Below, piece after piece: positions 55,721 through 64,000 of a DNA stretch of 64,000 bases. A model generated the notes under the pieces. It ran no database searches, was not told the origin of the DNA, and worked only from the letters and a program-made list of their open reading frames with translations. Position 1 is the first letter of the stretch; every line of letters starts with the position of its first letter. This stretch comes from Candidatus Sphingomonas colombiensis (GTDB lineage Bacteria; Pseudomonadota; Alphaproteobacteria; Sphingomonadales; Sphingomonadaceae), in contig CP119315.1 in NCBI GenBank assembly GCA_029202845.1, forward strand, positions 1,495,501-1,559,500, read 5' to 3'. Both the position numbers and the translations under genes were made by a program.

Positions 55721-55772
55721 CCGCGCACCCGTCTCTCCGCGCATTCCTTCCGGCCTTACGAAAGCCCGCTAC

Positions 55773-57299
55773 ATGACTTCCCCCCGCCGCACCTTCGCGA
55801 TCATCTCGCACCCTGACGCCGGCAAGACGACGCTGACCGAAAAGCTGCTTCAGGTCGGCGGCGCGATCCACCTCGCCGGCGAAGTGAAGGCGCGCGGCGC
55901 GAACCGGCGCGCGCGATCGGACTGGATGAAGATCGAGCAGCAGCGCGGCATCTCGGTCACGTCGTCGGTGATGACGTTCGAGAAGGACGGCGTGACCTTC
56001 AACCTGCTCGACACGCCGGGGCATGAGGATTTCAGCGAGGATACCTATCGCACGCTCACCGCCGTCGATTCGGCGGTGATGGTGATCGACGCCGCGCGCG
56101 GCATCGAAAGCCAGACGCGCAAGCTGTTCGAGGTGTGCCGCCTGCGTTCCGTGCCGATCATCACCTTCATCAACAAGGTCGATCGCGAGGGGCGTGCGCC
56201 GTTCGAGCTGCTCGACGAGGTGGCGGACGCGCTGGCGCTGGATGTCGCGCCGATGAGCTGGCCGGTCGGCATGGGGGGCACGTTCGAGGGCGTGCTTGAT
56301 CTCAAGCGCTGGTCGATCAGCCGGCCGGAGGGCGGCAGCCGCACCTTTCAGGGCAAGGTCGATGCCGAGCCGATCCTGCCCGATGCGGTGCGCGAGGAAG
56401 TGGAGCTGGCGCAGGCTGGCTATGCCGAATTCGATGTTGACGCTTATCGCAACGGCGATCTCACCCCGGTTTATTTCGGCTCCGCGCTCAAGGATTTCGG
56501 CCCCGGCGAACTGATCGCCGCGCTGGCTGATTATGCCCCGCCGCCGCGTCCGCAGCCGGCCGATCCGGCGCCCGTCTCACCGGACGAGAAGGAAGTCACC
56601 GGCTTCGTCTTCAAGGTGCAGGCGAATATGGACCCGCAGCATCGCGATCGCATCGCCTTCATGCGGCTGTGCTCCGGCACATTCAAACGCGGCATGAAGC
56701 TGACACCGAGCGGCCATGGCAAGCCGATCGCCGTCCATTCGCCGATCCTGTTCTTCGCGCAGGATCGCGAGATCGCGGATGAGGCCTATCCCGGCGATAT
56801 CATCGGTATCCCCAATCACGGCACGTTACGGGTGGGCGACACGCTTTCCGAGCGCGCCGCCGTGCGCTTCACCGGCCTGCCCAATTTCGCGCCCGAAATC
56901 CTGCGTCGCGTCGCACTCAAGGACCCGACCAAGACCAAACAGCTCCGCAAGGCGCTCGACGATATGGCCGAGGAAGGGGTGACGCAGGTATTCTATCCCG
57001 AGATCGGATCGAACTGGATCATCGGCGTCGTTGGCCAGCTCCAGCTTGAGGTGCTGATCAGCCGGCTGGAGGCTGAGTATAAGGTCGCCGCCGGGCTGGA
57101 ACCCGCACCGTTCGACACCGCGCGCTGGGTATCGAGCGACGATGCCGCCGCACTCAAGGACTTCACCGATATCAACCGCGCCGCGCTGGCGAAGGATCGC
57201 GACGGCAATCCGGTGTTCCTCGCCAAGAGCGCGTGGGAGGTGAACTACATCGCCGATCGCTATCCCAAGGTGAAGTTCGCGGCGACGCGGGAGCGCTAG
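55773..57299 (+). CDS. prfC: Peptide chain release factor 3
   Basis: A 508-residue translational GTPase that recycles RF1/RF2 after termination. G1 SHPDAGKTTLTEKLL at residues 12-26, switch I GISVTSSVMTFE (residues about 64-75), G3 DTPGHEDFSEDTYR, G4 INKVDREG. The C-terminal RF3 domain ends KVKFAATRER. It is a little shorter than the E. coli protein (529). ATG 55773 begins right at the conserved start. A convergent-type GC-rich hairpin follows. Confidence 0.96.
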   Translation: MTSPRRTFAIISHPDAGKTTLTEKLLQVGGAIHLAGEVKARGANRRARSDWMKIEQQRGISVTSSVMTFEKDGVTFNLLDTPGHEDFSEDTYRTLTAVDSAVMVIDAARGIESQTRKLFEVCRLRSVPIITFINKVDREGRAPFELLDEVADALALDVAPMSWPVGMGGTFEGVLDLKRWSISRPEGGSRTFQGKVDAEPILPDAVREEVELAQAGYAEFDVDAYRNGDLTPVYFGSALKDFGPGELIAALADYAPPPRPQPADPAPVSPDEKEVTGFVFKVQANMDPQHRDRIAFMRLCSGTFKRGMKLTPSGHGKPIAVHSPILFFAQDREIADEAYPGDIIGIPNHGTLRVGDTLSERAAVRFTGLPNFAPEILRRVALKDPTKTKQLRKALDDMAEEGVTQVFYPEIGSNWIIGVVGQLQLEVLISRLEAEYKVAAGLEPAPFDTARWVSSDDAAALKDFTDINRAALAKDRDGNPVFLAKSAWEVNYIADRYPKVKFAATRER

Positions 57300-57328
57300 G
57301 CCTTTTGCGGTGTCGCGCCGCTTTCCCA

Positions 57329-57375
57329 CCCCGCCCCTCGGTCACGATGCCGAGCCGATGGGAGGCGGGGCGGGG
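57329..57375. terminator. GC-rich two-way hairpin between prfC and the MFS gene
   Basis: CCCCGCCCC (57329-57337) pairs with GGGGCGGGG (57367-57375). The inner part contains another small pair, CTCGG/CCGAG (57337-57341 with 57350-57354). It sits in the gap between the convergent prfC (ends 57299) and MFS gene (ends 57405). Confidence 0.55.
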
Positions 57376-57404
57376 ACGCGGCTAGGCGCCGTTTTCGCAC
57401 GGCA

Positions 57405-58655
57405 TCACGCCCCTTCGGCCACCCAGTCGCGCTTGATCGAGCGGATCGCGAACAGCACCAGCAGGCCCGCGAACAGGTAAAAGCCGACGCATGCGACCGC
57501 GGCATAACGCAGCGATTCGGCGCCAAAGCCACCCTTCAGCCAATCGGAAAGCGATCCCATCAGCAGCGGCCCGATGCCGAGTCCGAGCAGGTTGTTGATG
57601 AACAGGAAGCTGCCCGAGGCGGTGGCGCGCATCCGCGTCGGCACGAGATGCTGGACCGCGGTGGTGATCGGCCCGAGCCACAGGATATTGAGCGCGTTCG
57701 GGATCAGCAGCAGCGGCCACGCCAGCCATGGATTAGGCGCGAGCAGCCCGGCGGCGAAGGTGGGCACCGTAATCAGCCACGCGATCGCCGGGATTTTGAC
57801 GTACCACGTCTGATCGAGCCGCCCGAGCCGATCTGCGAGCCAGCCGCCGGTAAACACCCCTGCGGTGCCACCGATCAGCAGCAGTGATCCCATGAATTGC
57901 CCGGTGGTGATCAGATCGAAGCCATAGCTGCGGATCATCACCGATGGCGTCCACAGTGCCAGGCCATAGCCGCACAGCGAACTGGAGCCGGCAGCGATCG
58001 AGAGCAACCAGAAGGTCGGCTTACGCGCGAGGATGCCGAACACTTCCCCCTTCACCGCGCGCTCGGGCGCGGGTGGGCGCGGACGATCGCGCACGATCCA
58101 GTAGAAGAACGGGGCGATCACGATCCCCGCGATCCCCACCGTCAGAAAGGCGACGCGCCATTCCACAAGCTGCGCAATATAGCCGCCGAGCAGCACCCCG
58201 GCCGCCAGCCCGATCGGCACCCCCATCGAATAAATCGCCAGCGCGCGGGCGCGACGTTCCGGCGGGAAATAGTCTGCGATCAGCGCGTAGGATGGCGCGG
58301 CCCCACCGGCTTCGCCGACGCCTACACCGAGGCGGAACAGGAACAATTGCATGAAATTGCCGGCGAGACCGCACAGCGCGGTAAACCCGCTCCACACCAC
58401 CAGCGCCCCGGCGATCACCCCGCTGCGGCTGGTGCGATCGGCGAGGATGGCGAGCGGAACGCCGAGCACGGAATAGAGCAATGCGAAGGCAAGGCCGCCG
58501 ATCGCGCCGAACTCCGCATCCGTCAGCCCCAGATCCGCCTTGATCGGCTGGGCAAGGATGCCGAGGATCTGCCGGTCGAGGAAATTGAAGACATAGACCA
58601 GCAGCAGCATCGCCAGCACGAGCCGGGGATACCCCGGCCGTTCGCGATCGATCAT
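57405..58655 (-). CDS. MFS transporter (sugar/aromatic acid type)
   Basis: A 416-residue inner membrane protein of the major facilitator superfamily with twelve helices. The start YPRLVLAMLLLVYVFNFLDR, QILGILAQPIKADLGLTDAE, and the loop ADRTSRSGVIAGALVVWSGF with RLGVGVGEAGGAAPSYALIA are typical of the spinster/OFA-like transporters found next to TonB receptors in sphingomonads. ATG 58655 has GGGAGGG in front; a TTG at 58658 is adjacent. It lies 74 bases downstream of the TonB receptor gene and is probably in its operon. Confidence 0.9.
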   Translation of the reverse strand: MIDRERPGYPRLVLAMLLLVYVFNFLDRQILGILAQPIKADLGLTDAEFGAIGGLAFALLYSVLGVPLAILADRTSRSGVIAGALVVWSGFTALCGLAGNFMQLFLFRLGVGVGEAGGAAPSYALIADYFPPERRARALAIYSMGVPIGLAAGVLLGGYIAQLVEWRVAFLTVGIAGIVIAPFFYWIVRDRPRPPAPERAVKGEVFGILARKPTFWLLSIAAGSSSLCGYGLALWTPSVMIRSYGFDLITTGQFMGSLLLIGGTAGVFTGGWLADRLGRLDQTWYVKIPAIAWLITVPTFAAGLLAPNPWLAWPLLLIPNALNILWLGPITTAVQHLVPTRMRATASGSFLFINNLLGLGIGPLLMGSLSDWLKGGFGAESLRYAAVACVGFYLFAGLLVLFAIRSIKRDWVAEGA

Positions 58656-58732
58656 CAACGCACCCTCCCGATAGTAGAAGGGCCGGTCGCCCGCGAGAGC
58701 GGACGCCGGCCCAGCTACATCACCCTAACGGA

Positions 58733-61114
<2,382 letters not shown>

Positions 61115-61174
61115 GGTGAAACCTCCCCTTTGCGGCGCCTCGCTTGGCTGCGAGCTTGTGCGCCGAACGAAAGC

Positions 61175-61203
61175 ACAATACTGAAAGTTGAACCAGGATT
61201 CAA
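61175..61203 (-). promoter_or_regulatory. Promoter of the TonB receptor gene
   Basis: On the minus strand TTGAAT (61203-61198) and TATTGT (61180-61175) are 17 bases apart, 61 bases upstream of the TTG start. Both hexamers fit sigma-70 well for this genome. The -35 and most of the spacer lie inside the palindrome 61185-61206. Confidence 0.7.
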
Positions 61204-61206
61204 CTT
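61185..61206. promoter_or_regulatory. TetR-type operator candidate
   Basis: AAGTTGAA (61185-61192) and TTCAACTT (61199-61206) are perfect reverse complements around CCAGGA, a 22-bp palindrome, the expected size for a TetR-family dimer site. It covers the -35 of the TonB receptor promoter and ends 15 bases before the tetR start, so one bound dimer could repress both genes. Confidence 0.75.
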
Positions 61207-61221
61207 GGATATGAGGCAGAG

Positions 61222-61878
61222 ATGAGCGACGGGCGGCAGATTGAGCAGAATGCTACGCCGCGCGGCGCGGAAGAACCGGCGGCGAGCACGGATAAGCGGC
61301 CGCGTACCGCGCGCGGGCAGCGCACCCAGCGTGCGATCCTAGACGCGGCGGCGCTGGAGTTTGGCGAGCACGGCTTCCACGCCGCGTCGATCAGCGGAAT
61401 CACCCGCCGCGCGGGTGTGGCGCTCGGCAGTTTTTACACGTGGTTCGACTCGAAGGACGCGGTGTTCCGCGCGCTCGTTCGCGACATGTCCGATCAGGTG
61501 CGCAATCATGTTGGCCCGGCGATTCGCGCCGCCCCCGATCAGATCGCGGCGGAGCGCGCTGGCCTCGAACATTTTCTCGAGTTCGTGCGCGGTCACAAGG
61601 AGATCTATCGCATCATCGACGAATCCGAATTCGTCGATCCGGAAAGTTTCCGGCTCCATTATTGCTCCACCGCCGATCGCATCCGCGAGCGGCTTCAGGC
61701 GGCAGCGGCACGGGGCGAATTGATCGACGAGGTTGGCGAGGTCCATGCCTGGGCGATCATGGGGATGAACGTGTTCCTGGGCTTACGATTCGGCGTGTGG
61801 GCGAAAGATGCTCCGAGCGGCGAGATCGCCGATCAGATTGCGGCGATGCTCGCGCGTGGACTGTCTCGACGGCCCTGA
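61222..61878 (+). CDS. TetR-family transcriptional regulator
   Basis: A 218-residue repressor. The N-terminal HTH is RTQRAILDAAALEFGEHGFH, ASISGITRRAGVALGSFYTW; the ligand-binding domain follows (RAAPDQIAAERAGLEHFLEF). A basic N-terminal tail of about 28 residues (DKRPRTARGQR) comes first. It likely represses itself and the divergent TonB receptor/MFS operon through the palindrome at 61185-61206. The inducer is unknown, presumably the transported compound. Confidence 0.93.
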   Translation: MSDGRQIEQNATPRGAEEPAASTDKRPRTARGQRTQRAILDAAALEFGEHGFHAASISGITRRAGVALGSFYTWFDSKDAVFRALVRDMSDQVRNHVGPAIRAAPDQIAAERAGLEHFLEFVRGHKEIYRIIDESEFVDPESFRLHYCSTADRIRERLQAAAARGELIDEVGEVHAWAIMGMNVFLGLRFGVWAKDAPSGEIADQIAAMLARGLSRRP

Positions 61879-61919
61879 TCGGGCGCTCCTTCCCAGCGCC
61901 GCCGCGGTCCCGCGATCGA

Positions 61920-61962
61920 TTGACCAGCAAATATCCGAAACATGTATGATTCGTATATTTGC
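61920..61962. promoter_or_regulatory. 36-bp imperfect palindrome and promoter of the ParD-like/map pair
   Basis: GCAAATAT-C-CGAA (61927-61939) mirrors TTCG-T-ATATTTGC (61950-61962) with one mismatch, around ACATGTATGA. It is AT-rich, unlike its surroundings, and ends 17 bases before the ParD-like start. TTGACC (61920-61925) and TATGAT (61945-61950) look like -35 and -10 with a long 19-base spacer, so the palindrome covers the promoter. This is the arrangement expected for autoregulation by an antitoxin. Confidence 0.65.
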
Positions 61963-61979
61963 GAGTTGAAGAGGCGCTT

Positions 61980-62192
61980 ATGGGCATCGTGAAGATTGAC
62001 GACGAACTGCACGAGGAAGTCCGCCGCGCGAGCGATGTAATGTGCCGGTCAATCAACGCGCAGGCCGAATTCTGGATGAAGATCGGTATGCTGGCGGAAG
62101 CCAACCCGACGCTGTCTTTCAATAACATCGTGAAAACGCAGCTCGCGGCGGCGAATGTGGGGCTCACGCACGTGGCTGTGGTGGCCGCCTGA
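61980..62192 (+). CDS. ParD-like antitoxin family protein
   Basis: A 70-residue protein of the ParD-like family (ribbon-helix-helix type): MGIVKIDDELHEEVRRASDV is the beta-strand and first helix, CRSINAQAEFWMKIGMLAEA the second helix, and a C-terminal tail (NPTLSFNNIVKTQLAAANVG) would bind a partner. No parE-like toxin gene follows; the next gene, one base after the stop, is a methionine aminopeptidase. ATG 61980 is preceded by AAGAGG. The family is known from antitoxins, but antitoxin activity here is an inference. Confidence 0.8.
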   Translation: MGIVKIDDELHEEVRRASDVMCRSINAQAEFWMKIGMLAEANPTLSFNNIVKTQLAAANVGLTHVAVVAA

Positions 62193-62193
62193 C

Positions 62194-62973
62194 ATGGTGA
62201 AGACCCCGGACGAATTGGCGCTGATGCGCATATCGGGCAAGTTGCTGGCGTCGGTGTTCGAAATGCTGGACGGGCTGGACCTTGCGGGCATGTCGACCCT
62301 GCAGGTCAACGATCTGGTCGATCGTTTCATCACCGTGGATCTGGCCGCGCGCCCTGCCAGCAAGGGACAATATGATTTCGAATATGTCCTGAATTGTTCG
62401 ATCAATCATGTCGTTTGCCACGGTGTGCCCGATCCCGGCGAAATCATCCGCGATGGCGACATCGTCAACTTCGACATTACGCTCGAAAAAAATGGCTTCA
62501 TCGCGGATTCGAGCAAGACCTATCTGGTCGGCAACGCCTCGCCCGCAGCGAAACGGCTGGTGCGCGTCGCCCAGGAGGCGATGTGGAAGGGCATAAAACA
62601 GGTGCGGCCCGGCGCCTATCTCGGAGACATCGGGGCCGCGATCGAGCGGCATGCCAAGAAAAACGGCTATTCGGTCGTGCGCGAATATTGCGGGCACGGC
62701 ATCGGCCGGGAGATGCATGAGGAACCGGATGTGCTCAATTTCGGGCGACCGGGAACAGGGATGAGGCTGCGCGAAGGCATGGTCTTCACCATCGAGCCGA
62801 TGATCAATCAGGGCAGCCGCAAGGTTTCCACTGAAGACGACGGATGGACGGTGGTGACCGACGACGGCAAGCTCTCCGCCCAATTCGAGCATACGGTCGC
62901 GGTCACGGCAAATGGCGTCGATGTCTTGACCCTGCGCCGTGATGAAGCTGCGATGCTGGCGCGCCGAGAGTGA
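62194..62973 (+). CDS. map: Type I methionine aminopeptidase, paired with a ParD-like gene
   Basis: A 259-residue dinuclear metallopeptidase that removes the initiator Met from new proteins. All ligands are present: D94, D105, H168, E201 and E232, plus H76 and H175, at a constant shift of 3 from the E. coli numbering. Length and fold are normal, so it should be active. It starts 1 base after the ParD-like stop and shares its promoter. Whether it is the only copy in the genome, or a second copy tied to the ParD-like protein, cannot be told from this window. Confidence 0.95.
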   Translation: MVKTPDELALMRISGKLLASVFEMLDGLDLAGMSTLQVNDLVDRFITVDLAARPASKGQYDFEYVLNCSINHVVCHGVPDPGEIIRDGDIVNFDITLEKNGFIADSSKTYLVGNASPAAKRLVRVAQEAMWKGIKQVRPGAYLGDIGAAIERHAKKNGYSVVREYCGHGIGREMHEEPDVLNFGRPGTGMRLREGMVFTIEPMINQGSRKVSTEDDGWTVVTDDGKLSAQFEHTVAVTANGVDVLTLRRDEAAMLARRE

Positions 62974-63070
62974 TTGGTTGCGCCTTTCGGTATCGCGCGC
63001 GGCCGCGTGTTCAGGATGATCAGCTATCGGGCGAAACCGGCGTCAGGCCCGCGCGAGTTCGCTGCCTGCG

Positions 63071-63433
63071 CTACTTCCGGTCGCTATCAAGCGCCTGCTG
63101 CAATATCGCCCGCACGCCGCGCAGCGAAGATACGTCATGTCCTGCAGGCGCGGGGGCAGGGGTGGCCGGGGCGGCGCGTTTTCCCTCGCCGGCGAGTAGC
63201 TTCTGCACGCCCTTCACCGTGTAACCGTCCTGATTGAGCAGGCGGTTGATCCGCTCGATCAGCGCAACGTCTTCCGCGCGATAATAACGGCGGTTGCCGG
63301 CGCGGGTCAGCGGGCGGAGCTGGGGAAAGCGCGTTTCCCAATAACGGAGCACATGCTGTTGCAGGCCGGTGGCGGCCGCGACTTCACCGATCGTCCGGAA
63401 TGCCCCCGCCGCTTTGACGTCCGGCCCGCTCAC
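63071..63433 (-). CDS. MerR-family regulator (IHF-associated)
   Basis: A 120-residue MerR-type protein. The HTH is TIGEVAAATGLQQHVLRYWE, with TRFPQLRPLTRAGNRRYYRA forming the wing; the C-terminal part is short and Ala/Pro-rich (KRAAPATPAPAPAGHD) with a last helix. It is the small MerR that follows ihfA in alphaproteobacteria. The start is a GTG at 63433, one base after the ihfA stop (63435 is its last base), so both are on one transcript. Target genes unknown. Convergent with map. Confidence 0.9.
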   Translation of the reverse strand: MSGPDVKAAGAFRTIGEVAAATGLQQHVLRYWETRFPQLRPLTRAGNRRYYRAEDVALIERINRLLNQDGYTVKGVQKLLAGEGKRAAPATPAPAPAGHDVSSLRGVRAILQQALDSDRK

Positions 63434-63434
63434 T

Positions 63435-63734
63435 CTACCCCGCAGAGACGATGCGATCGCGCATCATCTGACTGGCACGGAAGGTGAGTACGCGACGCGG
63501 CGCGATCGGCACTTCCACTCCGGTCTTGGGATTGCGCCCCACCCGTTCGCCCTTGTCGCGCAGGACAAAGGTGCCAAAGCCGGAGATTTTCACATTCTCC
63601 CCTTTGGCGAGCGCATCGCACAGCAAATCCAGCACTTGCTCTACCATCCGTGCCGAATCGGCCCGCGAAAGCCCGACCTGGCGGTGCAGCGCCTCCGACA
63701 GGTCCGCACGCGTCAAGGTTCCTGCTTCGCTCAT
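63435..63734 (-). CDS. ihfA: Integration host factor subunit alpha
   Basis: A 99-residue DNA-bending protein of the HU/IHF family that works with IhfB. LTRADLSEALHRQVGLSRAD is the dimerisation helix; the body has VKISGFGTFVLRDKGERVGR, NPKTGVEVPIAPRRVLTFRA with the Pro that inserts into DNA. It starts at ATG 63734, downstream of fabH and upstream of the MerR-type gene, the usual alphaproteobacterial order. An AT-rich palindrome lies in front. Confidence 0.95.
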   Translation of the reverse strand: MSEAGTLTRADLSEALHRQVGLSRADSARMVEQVLDLLCDALAKGENVKISGFGTFVLRDKGERVGRNPKTGVEVPIAPRRVLTFRASQMMRDRIVSAG

Positions 63735-63754
63735 TCCTGCCTCACTCCCCCCGG

Positions 63755-63786
63755 GTGATAACGACTTAGATTTGTAAGTTTATCAC
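63755..63786. repeat. AT-rich palindrome between fabH and ihfA
   Basis: GTGATAA (63755-63761) mirrors TTATCAC (63780-63786), and inside it ACTTA (63764-63768) mirrors TAAGT (63775-63779), around GATTTG. The arms thus pair over 12 positions with a two-base bulge. In this GC-rich genome such an AT-rich dyad suggests a protein site or hairpin controlling ihfA. Confidence 0.7.
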
Positions 63787-63833
63787 TCTGAACGGCGGGC
63801 AGAAAGTATTTTGTTCAGTCAGATTGTTTCATT

Positions 63834-64000
63834 TTAGAAACGAACGACCGAAGCACCCCAGGTGAACCCGCCGCCCATCGCTTCCAGCACGACGATCTGG
63901 TCGCGATTGATGCGGCCATCACGGACCGCTGCGTCGAGCGCGAGCGGCACCGATGCGGCGGAGGTATTGGCGTGCCGGTCGACCGTCATCACGACCTTTT
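63834..64000 (-). CDS. fabH: Beta-ketoacyl-ACP synthase III FabH (C-terminal end, cut off by window edge)
   Basis: Last 54 residues of FabH, which starts fatty acid synthesis by condensing acetyl-CoA with malonyl-ACP. ANTSAASVPLALDAA holds the catalytic Asn, and the protein ends QIVVLEAMGGGFTWGASVVRF (21 residues, quoted by its ends QIVVLEAMG and FTWGASVVRF). The active Cys and His are beyond base 64000. It precedes ihfA on the same strand. Confidence 0.93.
   Translation of the reverse strand, partial: KVVMTVDRHANTSAASVPLALDAAVRDGRINRDQIVVLEAMGGGFTWGASVVRF

Overview
The window is a GC-rich, tightly packed alphaproteobacterial chromosome segment, most likely from a sphingomonad (Sphingomonas or close relative). 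The protein sequences point there, as do the xerC/priA/atp neighbourhood, the rnd-lptC-lptA-lptB-rpoN order, the fabH-ihfA-merR order, a twin cold-shock-domain protein and a large TonB-dependent receptor. I see about 68 protein genes and no rRNA, tRNA, CRISPR array, insertion sequence or prophage. Most of the window is core metabolism and housekeeping.

Layout. 1-3200: xerC (cut by the left edge), a DUF1801 gene and priA. 3195-10412: a membrane glycosyltransferase, then the F1 ATP synthase operon read leftwards (atpH-atpA-[LysE-type exporter]-atpG-atpD-[unknown AT-richer secreted protein]-atpC); the two bracketed genes are not ATP synthase parts. 10573-19240: dienelactone hydrolase, a TPR metalloprotease-like protein, an enoyl-CoA hydratase, a secreted helical-repeat protein, Ada, a stand-alone CpaF-type secretion ATPase and a retropepsin-like/PDZ protein. 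19277-22498: a polyhydroxyalkanoate-type locus (phaR, PhaC-like hydrolase, phaA) and a VOC protein. 22508-26043: EamA transporter, alr and an MHS-family symporter. 26159-33619: a valine/isobutyrate catabolic operon (mmsA, lipoprotein, acyl-CoA dehydrogenase, HIBYL-CoA hydrolase, enoyl-CoA hydratase, mmsB, Gre-like factor) with a divergent LysR regulator.

33696-37973: rpoN, lptB, lptA, lptC and rnd, the LPS export/sigma-54 block. 38353-42699: twin cold-shock protein, glutaminyl cyclase, an Asp/Glu racemase-like protein, and glnK-amtB preceded by a consensus sigma-54 promoter. 42843-46955: DUF2007, a PNPOx-like protein, tldD, a CHCC zinc-finger protein, an ABC ATPase, DUF4169 and nusB. 47024-50566: hisD, hisG, DUF2332 and a second DUF1801 protein. 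50700-57299: rpmI, rplT, pheS, pheT, an aldose epimerase and prfC. 57405-61878: an uptake locus (MFS transporter and TonB receptor) divergent from a TetR gene, with an operator-like palindrome lying on the receptor promoter. 61980-64000: a ParD-like antitoxin gene paired with a methionine aminopeptidase behind a 36-bp palindrome, then merR, ihfA and the end of fabH.

The parts most worth a second look are the ParD-like/MAP pair, the two extra genes inside the ATP synthase operon, the TetR operator/promoter overlap, the glnK sigma-54 promoter, and several strong hairpins that overlap ribosome binding sites or 5' leaders. None of these is certain to be a new system; the ParD-like/MAP pair and the small secreted protein in the atp operon are the best candidates.
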